DNA of 64,000 nucleotides from Hyphomicrobiales bacterium (GCA_900471925.1 UCGV01000017.1:143108-207107), one strand, 5' to 3'; positions 25,731 to 35,000 are shown, numbered from the stretch's first letter. Program-made: numbers and translations. The notes: generated by a model not told the origin, from the sequence alone.

Positions 25731-26585
25731 TCAACCGCGCAAGGCGTTGGCAACGAGGCTCTCAAGCGAGGTCGTCGGACGACCAATCAGTCGTCCAAGC
25801 GCGCCTGAGTCGTCAAACAACGCCCCATGCGAAGCTGCGACATCTGCATCCGCTATCAAGGCGGCAAGATCGACAGGCAAACCAAAGTTTGCGAGCACAT
25901 CTGTAAAGGCAGCCTCGGGGAGATCGTTGTAGACAATCGTCTTACCAGACTGTCGCGAGACCTCCGCTGCAAGATCGGCGACCGTGAAGGCTTGATCGCC
26001 TGCCAGTTCGTATGTCCTTCCGGCTTGTTCGTCAGCCGTCAACGCGACGGCAGCCGCGTCGGCATAGTCCTGTCTGGAGGCGGATGAAAAGCGGCCGCCC
26101 TTTGAGGCACCGACGAAAGCACCGTGTTCCAGAGCTGCTGGAAGCGATGCGAGATGGTTTTCAATATACCAGCCATTTCGCAGGATCACCGCCGGCAGCC
26201 CGGAGGCCGCAATAATCTCCTCGGTCAGCCGATGCTCGATCGCGAGCGTCGCGGGGGAGGTGTCGGCCTTCAGCATGCTCGTGTAAGCGAGCAGAGACAC
26301 GCCGGCTCTTTTCGCTGCTTCGATCACAGCGCGATGGCGCGGAAGGCGACCGCTGACTTCTGTTGAAGAAATCAGCAGCAGCTTGTCGACACCGGCGAAC
26401 GCCGGCCCAAGCGTGTCTGGGCGACTATAGTCAGCTTCGCGCACGATCACACCGCGCTCGGCCAGATCGCTGGCCTTTGACGGATTGCGAACCGCGGCAA
26501 CGATTTGGTCTGCCGGAATCGTCTTCAGGAGTGCCTCGATCACAAGGCGGCCAAGGTTTCCTGTTGCTCCAGTAATTGCGTACAT
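25731..26585 (-). CDS. NmrA-like NAD(P)-binding protein (YtfG/QorB-type quinone oxidoreductase)
   Basis: A 284-residue atypical SDR. It opens with ITGATGNLGRLVIEALL, the GxxGxxG cofactor site, followed by AAVRNPSKA, whose Arg suits NADPH. LLAYTSML is the equivalent of the catalytic region; like other NmrA/QOR2 proteins it lacks a YxxxK motif. E. coli YtfG reduces quinones and is encoded beside an HxlR regulator, as is roughly the case here. Its upstream region has four GGTTACC/GGTAAC elements, probable binding sites for that regulator. Confidence 0.88.
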   Translation of the reverse strand: MYAITGATGNLGRLVIEALLKTIPADQIVAAVRNPSKASDLAERGVIVREADYSRPDTLGPAFAGVDKLLLISSTEVSGRLPRHRAVIEAAKRAGVSLLAYTSMLKADTSPATLAIEHRLTEEIIAASGLPAVILRNGWYIENHLASLPAALEHGAFVGASKGGRFSSASRQDYADAAAVALTADEQAGRTYELAGDQAFTVADLAAEVSRQSGKTIVYNDLPEAAFTDVLANFGLPVDLAALIADADVAASHGALFDDSGALGRLIGRPTTSLESLVANALRG

Positions 26586-26606
26586 AGTTCAATCCATTCT
26601 TTGGTT

Positions 26607-26687
26607 TGGTAACTGCTGTTCCTATCTAACGTCAGGCGTTACCTTAGGAAACCAGCTATCGTCTGGTTACCTCCTTTTCCGGTTACC
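26607..26687. promoter_or_regulatory. Cluster of GGTAAC/GGTTACC elements
   Basis: GGTAAC occurs at 26609, GTTACC at 26638 and GGTTACC at 26665 and 26681, all just upstream of the YtfG-like gene (start 26585). A similar GGTAAC lies upstream of the HxlR gene. They are candidate HxlR binding sites. Confidence 0.5.
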
Positions 26688-26864
26688 AGTTGGAAACTAC
26701 CTGCAGAGCATGTTCGATGGGCTCAAGTTCCCCAGCAGCGAGGTAGCCCGCAATAGTTTGTGCAATTGGGCAAAGATGTTGATTCAAGCGAGGAGCGACA
26801 TGGCCTCGTTAATTTTGCCAAACTCCGGCCTGCCAAAATGCATTTTCGAGAAACGACGTAATAT

Positions 26865-26885
26865 CATGTCAAACTGACATGCCGT
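26865..26885. promoter_or_regulatory. Orphan copy of the CATGTCAA operator-like array
   Basis: CATGTCAA starts at 26865 and CATGCCGT at 26878, again 13 bp apart, with TGACATG between them. The second half is less conserved. It is about 16 kb from the GntR gene, with no obvious catabolic gene attached. Confidence 0.45.
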
Positions 26886-27492
26886 GTTCGCTTTTGTAAA
26901 GGCGTCCCGGTTGGGATCCCACGTCTCCAAGACTCGTTAGCACCCCGGAGGCGAACAATCCGGGCTGCCGAAGAAGCGTAGCTCGAAAAAGGTCTGCCAC
27001 CGCTTGTTCACATCGGGCCATTCTGAAAATACTCGATCAACAAAACGATCGCTCGCGCTAACCTTCTGGGAGTACTATACACCTCGCAGAGGGGCCGTTA
27101 GGATGATTTTTCAGCTAACAGACACCCCTAGGAAGGAGGCGGACCGTGAACAGAGGGAATGGCAAGAAGCGCTGAACAAGGGCGGAGCAACGACCCCGGC
27201 CAGCGCGCTCGTAGGATGAGAGCGCGCTCCTCGACGGCCACTCGGCCTGTGGGATAGACGATCCTCCGCCTGCGGATTGGGCAACGGCAGCGCAACGTTT
27301 GCGCGAGCAGTGGATCGCAATAATTTCGAGATTGTCCCTGAGGAAATCTGATTCGGCACGGAACAGTTCCGTATGGACAATGTTCGCATCTCGATGGGGC
27401 GCTTGGCTCAATGAGATTCGGAAGCAGTCACAATGATGATAGCGCGCGATAAATCACAAGTGGGCTATCAAGGTTTGAGTAGGATCTCCGCA

Positions 27493-28431
27493 ATGGACAC
27501 TGTCTGGCTGGAAGACTTTCTCGCTGTTGTTCAAGCAGGTGGATTTTCGCGCGCCGCAGAACAACGTGCTATCAGCCAACCGGCTTTCAGCCGACGGATC
27601 AAATGTCTCGAAGACTGGGTGAATGCACCACTATTCGACCGCGGAACACATTCCGTCGGGCTCACGGCTGCAGGTGAGAGGTTGAAACCGTTTGCGGAAG
27701 AGGTGCTACGACAACTTGAGACGGGTCGCCGGGACGCGGCCAGCGCCGCCCAAGCGTCGACAGAAACTCTTCTTTTTGCGTCGACCCATGCGCTTTCCAT
27801 GACGTTCTTTCCACCGTGGCTACGGATGGTCGAAAAAGAAGAGCCGTTGATGACATCTGTGCAGTTGACGGCCGACAGCATGGTCGGTTGCGAACGGTTG
27901 ATGATCGACGGACGCGCGCAGTTTCTCCTTTGTCATCACCATCCCGCTGCGTCCACTCGGCTCACCGCGGATCGTTTTCGTTCGGTCCCGCTGGGCGAAG
28001 ACGTGCTAATACCAGTTGCAGCCCCAAGTCTCGCAACGCAAGATCTCCTGGACGAGGGACCTTATCTCGCCTACTCGGTCGAATCTGGGATGGGTCGAAT
28101 TCTGGCAGCATCTTGGGAGGAGAGCGGCAGACGTCCGCCGCCAGCCCCTGCCTTTTCCTCACATTTGGCGACCGTACTGGCGATGATGGCGCGCGATGGG
28201 CGAGGACTTGCGTGGTCTCCTCTCAGCCTTATTGCGGAAGACCTCGCAGCTGGCAGACTTGTCAAGGTCGGCCAAGCTGAGGATGAAGTTCGTATTGCGA
28301 TCCATCTCTTTCGTCCGAGGGCTCGTCAGACGCAGGTCGCTGAGCGCCTCTGGCGACGAATTTGGGATGAATCTGGTCAACGAAAGAATGATCGAAGCTC
28401 GGACAGAACGACCCCGGGACACGTTTCCTGA
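27493..28431 (+). CDS. LysR-family transcriptional regulator with an unusual C-terminal tail
   Basis: A 312-residue LTTR. The helix-turn-helix occupies residues 1-60 (GGFSRAAEQRAISQPAFSRRI), and the effector domain follows. AGGA lies 8 bp before the ATG at 27493; an in-frame ATG 20 codons upstream lacks a site. The last 25 or so residues (from about GQRKNDRSSDR) are hydrophilic and are encoded inside a DNA block repeated at 39480-39848, where it forms the 3' end of a hydrolase gene on the other strand. The regulator's tail may therefore be an extension over a neighbouring remnant. It probably once regulated the convergent hydrolase gene. Confidence 0.88.
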   Translation: MDTVWLEDFLAVVQAGGFSRAAEQRAISQPAFSRRIKCLEDWVNAPLFDRGTHSVGLTAAGERLKPFAEEVLRQLETGRRDAASAAQASTETLLFASTHALSMTFFPPWLRMVEKEEPLMTSVQLTADSMVGCERLMIDGRAQFLLCHHHPAASTRLTADRFRSVPLGEDVLIPVAAPSLATQDLLDEGPYLAYSVESGMGRILAASWEESGRRPPPAPAFSSHLATVLAMMARDGRGLAWSPLSLIAEDLAAGRLVKVGQAEDEVRIAIHLFRPRARQTQVAERLWRRIWDESGQRKNDRSSDRTTPGHVS

Positions 28432-28713
28432 AGGGTGTCCGCAATCTAGGGCGTGCCCGGTCACGTCGACAGCCTTTTCGCGCCAGGTGTCCAGAACATC
28501 GTAGAGAGCTCCGACCGTGCCTCTGGCTTCCCAAAACGCAAGAAGGGGAGCGGTTACTTGCTTGTCCTTGTCGGCCTCGTCATGAACGAGATCGATGCCA
28601 GCCGAAGCGCCGTCGTCTTCACAGATCGCATTCCGCGTGTCGGGATCGAGGTAGCAGCGGAGATATTCCGCGAAAGCCGCCGCCTCCGTTGCATCGGCAA
28701 TCTTCGGCTCCGT
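28344..28713. repeat. Diverged duplicate block, copy A
   Basis: This segment aligns throughout with 39480-39848 in the same orientation, with scattered substitutions and a 2-bp gap near 28435. Homology begins at GCGCCTCTG and fades near 28713. Copy A holds the end of a LysR gene and a hydrolase remnant; copy B is the 3' end of the intact hydrolase gene. Confidence 0.85.
28377..28713 (-). pseudogene. Remnant of a haloacetate-dehalogenase-like hydrolase gene (3' part, frameshifted)
   Basis: The minus strand matches the last 110 or so codons of the intact hydrolase gene at 39513-40430. The 5' two thirds are missing: homology stops near 28713, 38 bp before the AraC gene ends. Relative to the intact gene, two bases are missing in the GTGTGTCC region (near 28435), which shifts the frame just after ALDCGH, so the original C-terminus is not made. 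No start codon with a binding site is present. It appears to be non-functional debris from a paralogous locus. Confidence 0.8.
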
Positions 28714-28750
28714 GTAGCTCGTAATTTAACATGTCACAGCAGCCGTCCTC

Positions 28751-29758
28751 TTACCGACGAGCTTTGCGCTCTCGAGCGAAAGCCTGTGGTGAGACACCGG
28801 TATGCGCTCGAAACACATTGGCGAAATACTGGCTTGAATTGAAGCCACAGCTCATGGCGACGTCCGTTACGCAACCCGAGCGGGCGTGCACCAATATCGA
28901 CTTTGCCTTCTCGATTCTGCAGGCGCTTAGGTACTGGATTGGTGACAGGTTCGTCAGATCTTTGCAAAGCTCTGAAAACTGAGTTCTTGCAAGACCACAG
29001 CTCTCTGCCATCCTGTCGAGTGTCCAATATTCGTCCACGTGCTCCTTCAAGGTTTCAAGGAACAGGGAAACGCAGCGACGCGACGATGTAAGCGTGGTGT
29101 CGATCTCGATCCGGTTTTCCTCTAGCAGATCGAGGAGTTTCAAGAGCAACTGATTTACCAACAGGGCCAAGGTGGAGTAGCGAGAGCGTGCCGTCGGTCG
29201 CTGCACGAGTTCTGCCATGGCCTCGAATGTGTGAATGATCCCCTCGTCAGCATGCCAGACCGGTGTCTCATTGTATTGAAGCAGATCAGTCAGCCGGCGA
29301 ATTTCCTCAGAGGACAAGATGGTCCATTCAGGCCAATCCCAGCGTTGATTAGGCCGCCTGACATTTACATCGATGATTATCCAGTGCAGTCGCGATGCTT
29401 CAACGTTCGGTAATCCAACTTGATGTTGCTGCCACGGGCGGGTGATCGTCAGACTACCCTTGGACAACGAATGGATGTTCGCGCCTGCGGCAAAGCCCGT
29501 TCGACCACGGGCGAGGCAGGTGATCTCGATGCCTTCGTTGCGGTGAGGGGCCAGTCCCCAAGTCTGCGTGCGAGGTGCATCCCAGAATCCCAGAGACATG
29601 ACACCCGGTAACTCGCCTTCCGAGATGGGTTCACCGGGGTAGTGCTCGCGGGCGAGGGCGGCGAACCCAATCGCTCCAGCCTCAGCGGCATCGCGCAAAG
29701 GATCGCAGGTATCCGACAAGTATACGGATTTTTCGTCGACATATGTTGGCAACAACAT
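28751..29758 (-). CDS. AraC-family transcriptional regulator
   Basis: A 335-residue regulator. The N-terminal cupin-like sensing domain contains the acidic and histidine-rich stretch around GLAPHRNEGIEI and PWQQHQVG. The C-terminal 100 residues hold two helix-turn-helix motifs, with the AraC signature near CGFNSSQYFANVFRAHTGVSP, represented here by CGFNSSQYF. It is transcribed away from the sugar operon starting at 29868, across 109 bp, so it most likely activates that operon in response to its sugar. Confidence 0.92.
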   Translation of the reverse strand: MLLPTYVDEKSVYLSDTCDPLRDAAEAGAIGFAALAREHYPGEPISEGELPGVMSLGFWDAPRTQTWGLAPHRNEGIEITCLARGRTGFAAGANIHSLSKGSLTITRPWQQHQVGLPNVEASRLHWIIIDVNVRRPNQRWDWPEWTILSSEEIRRLTDLLQYNETPVWHADEGIIHTFEAMAELVQRPTARSRYSTLALLVNQLLLKLLDLLEENRIEIDTTLTSSRRCVSLFLETLKEHVDEYWTLDRMAESCGLARTQFSELCKDLTNLSPIQYLSACRIEKAKSILVHARSGCVTDVAMSCGFNSSQYFANVFRAHTGVSPQAFARERKARR

Positions 29759-29867
29759 CAGGCTCCTCCCTCCGATGTGTAATATTTACCGGTAGCAAAT
29801 GCTGCAAGACCCCGCAACGTCACTGCGGTAGCGATAGGACAACAAAGTTGAAAATGTCGGAGCAGAT

Positions 29868-30734
29868 ATGGCTACCTATTCGATTTCACTGAACATGGAA
29901 TTCATCCGCAGCGCGGACCGCGACTTCTCCGCCGGCGTCGCTGTTGCGGCTGAACTGGGCTACACGCATGTTGAGCCCATGGTTCACACCGGCTGGGAGC
30001 TTTTGAGCGAGGTCGGCTACTTTCACTCTTTCTCCATGGAAGAAGATCCACTTCTGATGAAAGAGATTTGCGACCGTAATGGGATCAGCGTTTCCAGCAT
30101 AAGCGGACATAGCCCGTTGATGAAGCCGGAAGCTGCGGTCCCCCGGCTAACGCGGGCAATCCTTTTTGCCGACGCGCTTGGTGCCCCGTTCGTCAATACC
30201 GATGAGATGCTCAAACCTGATTGGATGAGCGACGAAGACGCTCACGAGGCGATGAAGTACAGCTTGACCAAGGCGGCGATGGTCGCCGCCCGGCACAAGG
30301 TCCACATCTGCGTCGAGCCCCACGGCGTCTATACGAAGACGAGCGAAGGCTTGCTGAAGATTGTTGATCTTGTGTCCTCGCCCTGGATCGGCGTGAACTG
30401 GGACACCGGCAACGCTTATCTGGCGGGTGCCGAAGATCCATACGAGGCTTTGGAGCGTGTTCGTGACCGCGTTCTGCACGTGCATGCCAAAGATATCAGC
30501 TATTCCCACTCGGAGGCCGAACGCGGCAAAGTTACCGGCACGCCTGTTGGCTGCGCCTGCGGCGAGGGAGTCGTCGATTGGGAGCGTGTGCTGAAAATTC
30601 TCGATCCGCTCGACCGTGAGATCACTCTTTCCGTGGAGTGCGGTACGATAGAGGAGGCGCGCCGCAGTCTACCTTTCCTGCGCGAGGTCATCGGAGATCG
30701 TATGGCAAAGCCGAAGGAACGGGAAGCAGCATAA
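29868..30734 (+). CDS. Sugar phosphate isomerase/epimerase family protein (xylose isomerase-like TIM barrel)
   Basis: A 288-residue AP_endonuc_2/xylose-isomerase-like barrel. Likely divalent-metal ligands are the Glu in CVEPHG, the Asp in NWDTGNA, the His in HVHAKD and the Glu in SVECG. Relatives isomerise or epimerise sugars, or cleave keto-glycosides. GGAGCAGAT precedes the ATG. It is the first gene of an operon with a CUT1 transporter, a Gfo/Idh/MocA dehydrogenase and a second isomerase, suggesting oxidation of a sugar or cyclitol followed by isomerisation or elimination. The actual substrate is unknown. Confidence 0.88.
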   Translation: MATYSISLNMEFIRSADRDFSAGVAVAAELGYTHVEPMVHTGWELLSEVGYFHSFSMEEDPLLMKEICDRNGISVSSISGHSPLMKPEAAVPRLTRAILFADALGAPFVNTDEMLKPDWMSDEDAHEAMKYSLTKAAMVAARHKVHICVEPHGVYTKTSEGLLKIVDLVSSPWIGVNWDTGNAYLAGAEDPYEALERVRDRVLHVHAKDISYSHSEAERGKVTGTPVGCACGEGVVDWERVLKILDPLDREITLSVECGTIEEARRSLPFLREVIGDRMAKPKEREAA

Positions 30735-30787
30735 ATTGACGGATGCCGGCGGCCAAACTGGCCGCCGGGCTTGGAGGAGCAACGCGC

Positions 30788-31723
30788 ATGACAAACATCC
30801 CGATCGCGGCCCCGCCGCAGACCGTGTCCCACCCCCAGATGCTAAGCCGTGAGGCGCGGGAGGGGCTAACCGCCTACCTGTTCCTGGCTCCAAATCTCAT
30901 CAGTCTCGGGCTTTTCGTCGTGGCGCCTCTCCTCGCCGGCCTAGCCATCAGTTTGACGGACTGGGATATGATGAGCAGCCCGACATGGGTTGGTGCTGCG
31001 AACTATGCAGGGCTATTGAGCGACCCGGCGTTGATGCTCAGCCTTAAAGTCACATTGCTCTACTCGCTTATGGTGATCCCCGGTGGTCTGATCGTTTCGA
31101 TGCTGATTGCGCTGGCGCTCAACACCGACATCCGAGGGCTACGAATATACCAGGCCATTCTCTTCCTGCCTTACGTGTCGTCAACGGTCGCGGTCGCTTT
31201 GGCGTGGAAGTGGATCTACAATCCACAATACGGCATCCTGAACGCGGCCCTTCGAGCCGTTGGACTGCCTCAACCAGACTGGCTGACGGATCCTGACGTT
31301 GCTATCGTTTCGGTGGCGATCGTCTCAATCTGGCAGACGGCGGGCTATAACGCGATCCTCCTCATGGCCGGAATGCGCTCGATCCCCAAGCACTATTACG
31401 AGGCGGCCAGCATGGACGGCGCGACGAGCTGGCAGAAATTCTGGCGGATTACGCTGCCGCTGCTTAAACCCACGATCTTCTTCGTCATGGTGACGTCGCT
31501 GATCAACAGCTTCATTCAATCCTTCAATATCATCTTTGTCATGACCGGCGGGGGCCCTGGTAACGCCACCAAGGTGCTGATGTTCTATATCTGGGAGAAC
31601 GCGTTCAACTTTTTCAAGATGGGTTATGCGTCGGCCATCTCCTACCTGCTCTTCGTTCTTCTGATCGGCGTGACGATGCTGCAGCTCCGCGTGACCGGCC
31701 GCGGTGCGGAGGAAATGCGTTGA
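30788..31723 (+). CDS. Carbohydrate ABC transporter permease (MalF/UgpA type)
   Basis: A 311-residue inner-membrane permease with six predicted helices and the EAA loop YYEAASMDGATSWQKFWRITLP, shown here by EAASMDGA. The start is set at the ATG at 30788, after GGAGGAG; a longer frame begins 15 codons earlier in the intergenic gap. It pairs with the MalG-type permease encoded next to form the transmembrane channel of a CUT1 importer. Confidence 0.93.
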   Translation: MTNIPIAAPPQTVSHPQMLSREAREGLTAYLFLAPNLISLGLFVVAPLLAGLAISLTDWDMMSSPTWVGAANYAGLLSDPALMLSLKVTLLYSLMVIPGGLIVSMLIALALNTDIRGLRIYQAILFLPYVSSTVAVALAWKWIYNPQYGILNAALRAVGLPQPDWLTDPDVAIVSVAIVSIWQTAGYNAILLMAGMRSIPKHYYEAASMDGATSWQKFWRITLPLLKPTIFFVMVTSLINSFIQSFNIIFVMTGGGPGNATKVLMFYIWENAFNFFKMGYASAISYLLFVLLIGVTMLQLRVTGRGAEEMR

Positions 31724-31734
31724 GGAGATCGACC

Positions 31735-32562
31735 ATGCACAGGCTTACCCTCCAGGCAGTTCTTGTCCACATGGCGCTCATCATCGGCTCGGCATCAGCC
31801 CTGATGCCACTCTTCTGGATGATTTCGATATCGTTCAAGCTGCCGCAAGACATCTTCACAATGCCGCCGAGCTGGCTTCCCGAGACGGTGACGTTCGAGA
31901 ATTACCAAAAACTTTTCAGCTCGATCCCATTTGCCCGGCAGTTTCTGAACACACTCGGCGTCACCACGGCGATTGTCGCTGGGCAGCTTCTGTTCAGCTC
32001 CATGGGCGCGTACGCTTTCGCAAGAATGCGCTTTCGCGGTCGCGAACACCTGTTCATAGTGTTTCTCGCGACCATGATGGTGCCGCAAGTTGTTACGCTG
32101 ATCCCGACATTCATCATCATTCGAACCTTCGGATGGGTGAATCACTACATGGGTTTGATCGCCCCCTATGCGCTCGGCAGCGCCGTCGCAACCTTCATGT
32201 TGCGTCAGTTCATGCTCACAATTCCCGTGGAGCTGGAAGAGGCGGCGCGTATGGATGGAGCGGGGCATTTGACGATCTTCTTCAGGATAATTCTGCCTCT
32301 GGTGCGCCCCGCGCTCGCGGTTGTCGGCGTCTTCGCGTTCGTCTTTTTCTGGAACGACTTTCTGTGGCCCCAGGTGGTCATCAACTCCGAGCAGATGAAG
32401 ACATTGACCGTGGGTATCGCGGGTCTTGCATCGAGCGTTTATGGCACCGACTGGGGTGTCCTGATGGCCGGAGCGACACTGACGGTACTGCCGCTCATCG
32501 TCGTGTTCCTGATAGCCCAACGCTACTTCATTGAAGGCATTCAGATCACCGGACTGAAATAA
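31735..32562 (+). CDS. Carbohydrate ABC transporter permease (MalG/UgpE type)
   Basis: A 275-residue inner-membrane permease, partner of the MalF-type protein. It has six helices and the EAA loop ELEEAARMDGAGHLTIFFRI, shown by EEAARMDGAG. AGGAG lies 7 bp before the ATG at 31735; a TTG five codons upstream would overlap the previous gene. The first helix starts near residue 10, as usual for MalG. Confidence 0.93.
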   Translation: MHRLTLQAVLVHMALIIGSASALMPLFWMISISFKLPQDIFTMPPSWLPETVTFENYQKLFSSIPFARQFLNTLGVTTAIVAGQLLFSSMGAYAFARMRFRGREHLFIVFLATMMVPQVVTLIPTFIIIRTFGWVNHYMGLIAPYALGSAVATFMLRQFMLTIPVELEEAARMDGAGHLTIFFRIILPLVRPALAVVGVFAFVFFWNDFLWPQVVINSEQMKTLTVGIAGLASSVYGTDWGVLMAGATLTVLPLIVVFLIAQRYFIEGIQITGLK

Positions 32563-32589
32563 TACGGAAACCAAGTGGAGGAGGAAAAC

Positions 32590-33906
32590 ATGAAGTCTGT
32601 TGTTTCGAAATTAGGATTGGCCCGGGCTGCATGCGCGATCTCGGCTATGGCTATAGCAACCCTCGTTGTCCCTGTCCCGGCGCAAAGTGCCGAGAAGCTC
32701 GTCATTGCTTCGTTCTACCCGATCGACAAAGTATCGGGCTGGGACGGACTGATAAAGGCCGTCAAGGCCAAGTATGGTGATATCGATATCGAGATCCAGG
32801 TCACCCCGTTCGACCAGTATCTGCCGAAGCTTCTGAGCCAGATCGCTGGGGGCGACGCGCCTGACATCGCCGCCGTTGAGAACACACCTTTCCCACAATT
32901 CGCGGCCCGTAAACTCCTCGAGGACCTGACGCCTTACCTGGAGAAAACGAAGGACTTCAACGCCAACGAGTTCTTTCCGAGCCTGCTCGATCGCTACACG
33001 ATCGACGGCAAGGTTTATGGAATCCCCTACGACGCTCAACCATTCGGTCTTCTTTTTTACAATCCCAAAGCCTTCACAGACGCCGGCGTGAAAGCACCGA
33101 CCAATGACTGGACCTGGGAGGACATGCGTAAGGCGGCAACCGCTTTGACAAATGCCGACAAGCAGACTTACGGGCTCTGCCTTAGCAACAATGACATCAA
33201 CAACTGGCAGTACTTTCTCTATAGCGGTGGCGCCGGCTACGTAAACGATCCGAAGGCGCCTACGAAGTCGGAGATCAATTCCGCGGCAGCTGTCGAATCC
33301 AGCCAGTTCTATGTCGACCTGATGAACAAGGACAAATCGGTCCCCTCGTTCAACACGATGACCGCGTTGGGTGGCGCCGATCAGAACTGCCCGAACCTGT
33401 TCCTGCACGGCAAGGCGGCGATGATGCTCGCCGGTGCCTGGAAGTCCGTAGAGAACCCGCAGGCCTTTGCCGATCTCGGCGTCAAGGTGGTGATGGGACC
33501 GGTCAAGGATCTATCGAAGCGCGTCTATCCGACCGGCGGAACGGCCTATGCCATTCTAAGATCGTCTCACAACAAGGAACTTGCCTGGAAGTTCATCACC
33601 GAGTTCCTCGGCAAGGCCGGCTATGAGGCGGCCTATTCTGAAGCCAAGCTCGGTGCCATCTATCCGCCCGCCTACAAGCCGTCCTTCGACTGGTACGCCA
33701 AACAGAAGATCACCTTTGTCGACACGCTGCAGCCGAATGCCGACATGTTGAGCTATGTCCGTTTCGCCCCCTACACACAGAACTGGGCTGAGCTGCAGTC
33801 CAAATGCATCACACCCAGTCTCGCCTCGATGTTGCAGGGCAAAGCCGAGGTGAAGTCGACACTCGACGCGATGTCGCAGTGCATCGACGGCTCATTGGCA
33901 AACTGA
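32590..33906 (+). CDS. Carbohydrate ABC transporter substrate-binding protein (family 1)
   Basis: A 438-residue periplasmic binding protein. A signal peptide ends near AQSA-EK. The SBP_bac_1 fold follows, with QIAGGDAPDIAAVENTPF and IPYDAQPFGLLFYN as typical stretches. The GGAGGAGGAAAAC leader directly precedes the ATG at 32590. It determines the specificity of the importer. In this operon it is placed after the permease genes and before the dehydrogenase gene. Confidence 0.93.
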   Translation: MKSVVSKLGLARAACAISAMAIATLVVPVPAQSAEKLVIASFYPIDKVSGWDGLIKAVKAKYGDIDIEIQVTPFDQYLPKLLSQIAGGDAPDIAAVENTPFPQFAARKLLEDLTPYLEKTKDFNANEFFPSLLDRYTIDGKVYGIPYDAQPFGLLFYNPKAFTDAGVKAPTNDWTWEDMRKAATALTNADKQTYGLCLSNNDINNWQYFLYSGGAGYVNDPKAPTKSEINSAAAVESSQFYVDLMNKDKSVPSFNTMTALGGADQNCPNLFLHGKAAMMLAGAWKSVENPQAFADLGVKVVMGPVKDLSKRVYPTGGTAYAILRSSHNKELAWKFITEFLGKAGYEAAYSEAKLGAIYPPAYKPSFDWYAKQKITFVDTLQPNADMLSYVRFAPYTQNWAELQSKCITPSLASMLQGKAEVKSTLDAMSQCIDGSLAN

Positions 33907-33957
33907 ATAACCCCGGCCGTGGCGACAATTGCCGCGGCCCTATCCTACGAAAGAGCA

Positions 33958-34998
33958 ATGATGACATATCGTGTTGGAATTGTTGGCACTGGCCCGCGTC
34001 GCCGGACCGTCGAGCGCGGCGGTGGTTTCGCGATCGCAAGGGTGCAGGCAGATGCTTGGAAAACGTTGAAGGATGTCGAACTCGCGGCCGCTTGCGACAT
34101 CAGGCCGGAAAACCTTTCAGCCTTCACCGAGGACTATGGCGTGGCAGGCTACGCCGACTATGCCCATATGCTCCGCGACGGCCAGCTCGACATCGTCAGT
34201 GTTTGCACTTGGCCTGGCCTGCACAGCGGCATGGTTATCGCCGCGGCCGAAGCCGGCGTTAGGGCTATCCATTGCGAGAAACCAATGTGTCTGAGCCTTG
34301 GCGAAGCCGACCGCATGATCGAGGCTTGCGAGGCTAACGGCGTAAAGCTCACGGTGAGCCACCAGCGACGGTTCGAGCCTATGTACCTTCGCGCAAAGGA
34401 GTGGGTGAGTTCGGGACGCATCGGGCGCATCACGGACCTGCGCGGACGGATCTCTGGAGCAGACGCGGATCTTTTGAGCTGGGGAACGCACTGGATCGAT
34501 ATGTTCGGCTTCTTTCTAGACGATCGTCCGGCAAAATCGGTTCTGGCGGTAACCGATACCGAGAGTGCGATCATCCGCTACGGTCATCCGGTCGAAGATC
34601 GGGCGGTGGTCCTTGTTGACTACGGCGACGGTGTTACAGCGACGGTGGAAGGTGGTGAGGATTTGCCGACACCGGAATTCCGGATCGTCGGGGAAGCCGG
34701 TGTGATCCGCATCGGGGATGTTCTTACTGGCTGGTTCATGGGCGAAGGGCCTGCTTCGATCGAGACCCATGTCCGTGCAGAGGTTGACTTTGGCGATAGT
34801 TACGCCGCCGCGTTCCGCGACTTGGTGTCGACGATCGGAACCGATCAAGCACCAGTACTCGATGCCCGTCTCGCTCGAAACGCCACCGAAATCATCATGG
34901 CCGCCTACGCGTCGTCCAATCGGACGCAACGGGTCGTCCTCCCGCTCGATACTGACACATTCCCGCTCCGTGAGCGGTCCGAATTCAAGAGGAAGTGA
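33958..34998 (+). CDS. Gfo/Idh/MocA family NAD(P)-dependent sugar dehydrogenase
   Basis: A 346-residue oxidoreductase. The N-terminal Rossmann domain has VGIVGTGPRRRT, then AACDIRPE. The family EKP motif is present in HCEKPMCLS, whose lysine is catalytic, and the C-terminal alpha/beta domain has a candidate histidine in SWGTHWIDMF. Relatives oxidise sugars or inositols, often at C3 of a glycoside. In this operon it probably makes the keto-sugar that the isomerases act on. The start ATG at 33958 is followed at once by a second ATG; either is possible. Confidence 0.9.
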   Translation: MMTYRVGIVGTGPRRRTVERGGGFAIARVQADAWKTLKDVELAAACDIRPENLSAFTEDYGVAGYADYAHMLRDGQLDIVSVCTWPGLHSGMVIAAAEAGVRAIHCEKPMCLSLGEADRMIEACEANGVKLTVSHQRRFEPMYLRAKEWVSSGRIGRITDLRGRISGADADLLSWGTHWIDMFGFFLDDRPAKSVLAVTDTESAIIRYGHPVEDRAVVLVDYGDGVTATVEGGEDLPTPEFRIVGEAGVIRIGDVLTGWFMGEGPASIETHVRAEVDFGDSYAAAFRDLVSTIGTDQAPVLDARLARNATEIIMAAYASSNRTQRVVLPLDTDTFPLRERSEFKRK

Positions 34999-35000
34999 TA

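Larger units (their letters stand above)
26586..27492. other. Intergenic region, about 900 bp, with regulatory elements but no recognised gene
   Basis: It lies between the diverging YtfG-like and LysR genes. It contains the GGTTACC cluster and, at 26865, a CATGTCAA array like those of the GntR regulon. Open frames of 60-100 codons cross 27000-27400, but none has a reliable start or known motif. A frame near 27102-27219 recalls the start of pyruvate dehydrogenase E1 only weakly. Confidence 0.5.

Noticed and set aside
27102..27219. Short frame recalling the start of pyruvate dehydrogenase E1 (REQREWQEAL)
   Set aside because: The likeness covers about ten residues and nothing of the enzyme follows.
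31795..32574. Minus-strand frame of 259 codons opposite the MalG-type permease
   Set aside because: It has a His/Arg/Glu-rich composition typical of antisense to a membrane protein; the plus-strand permease is clear.
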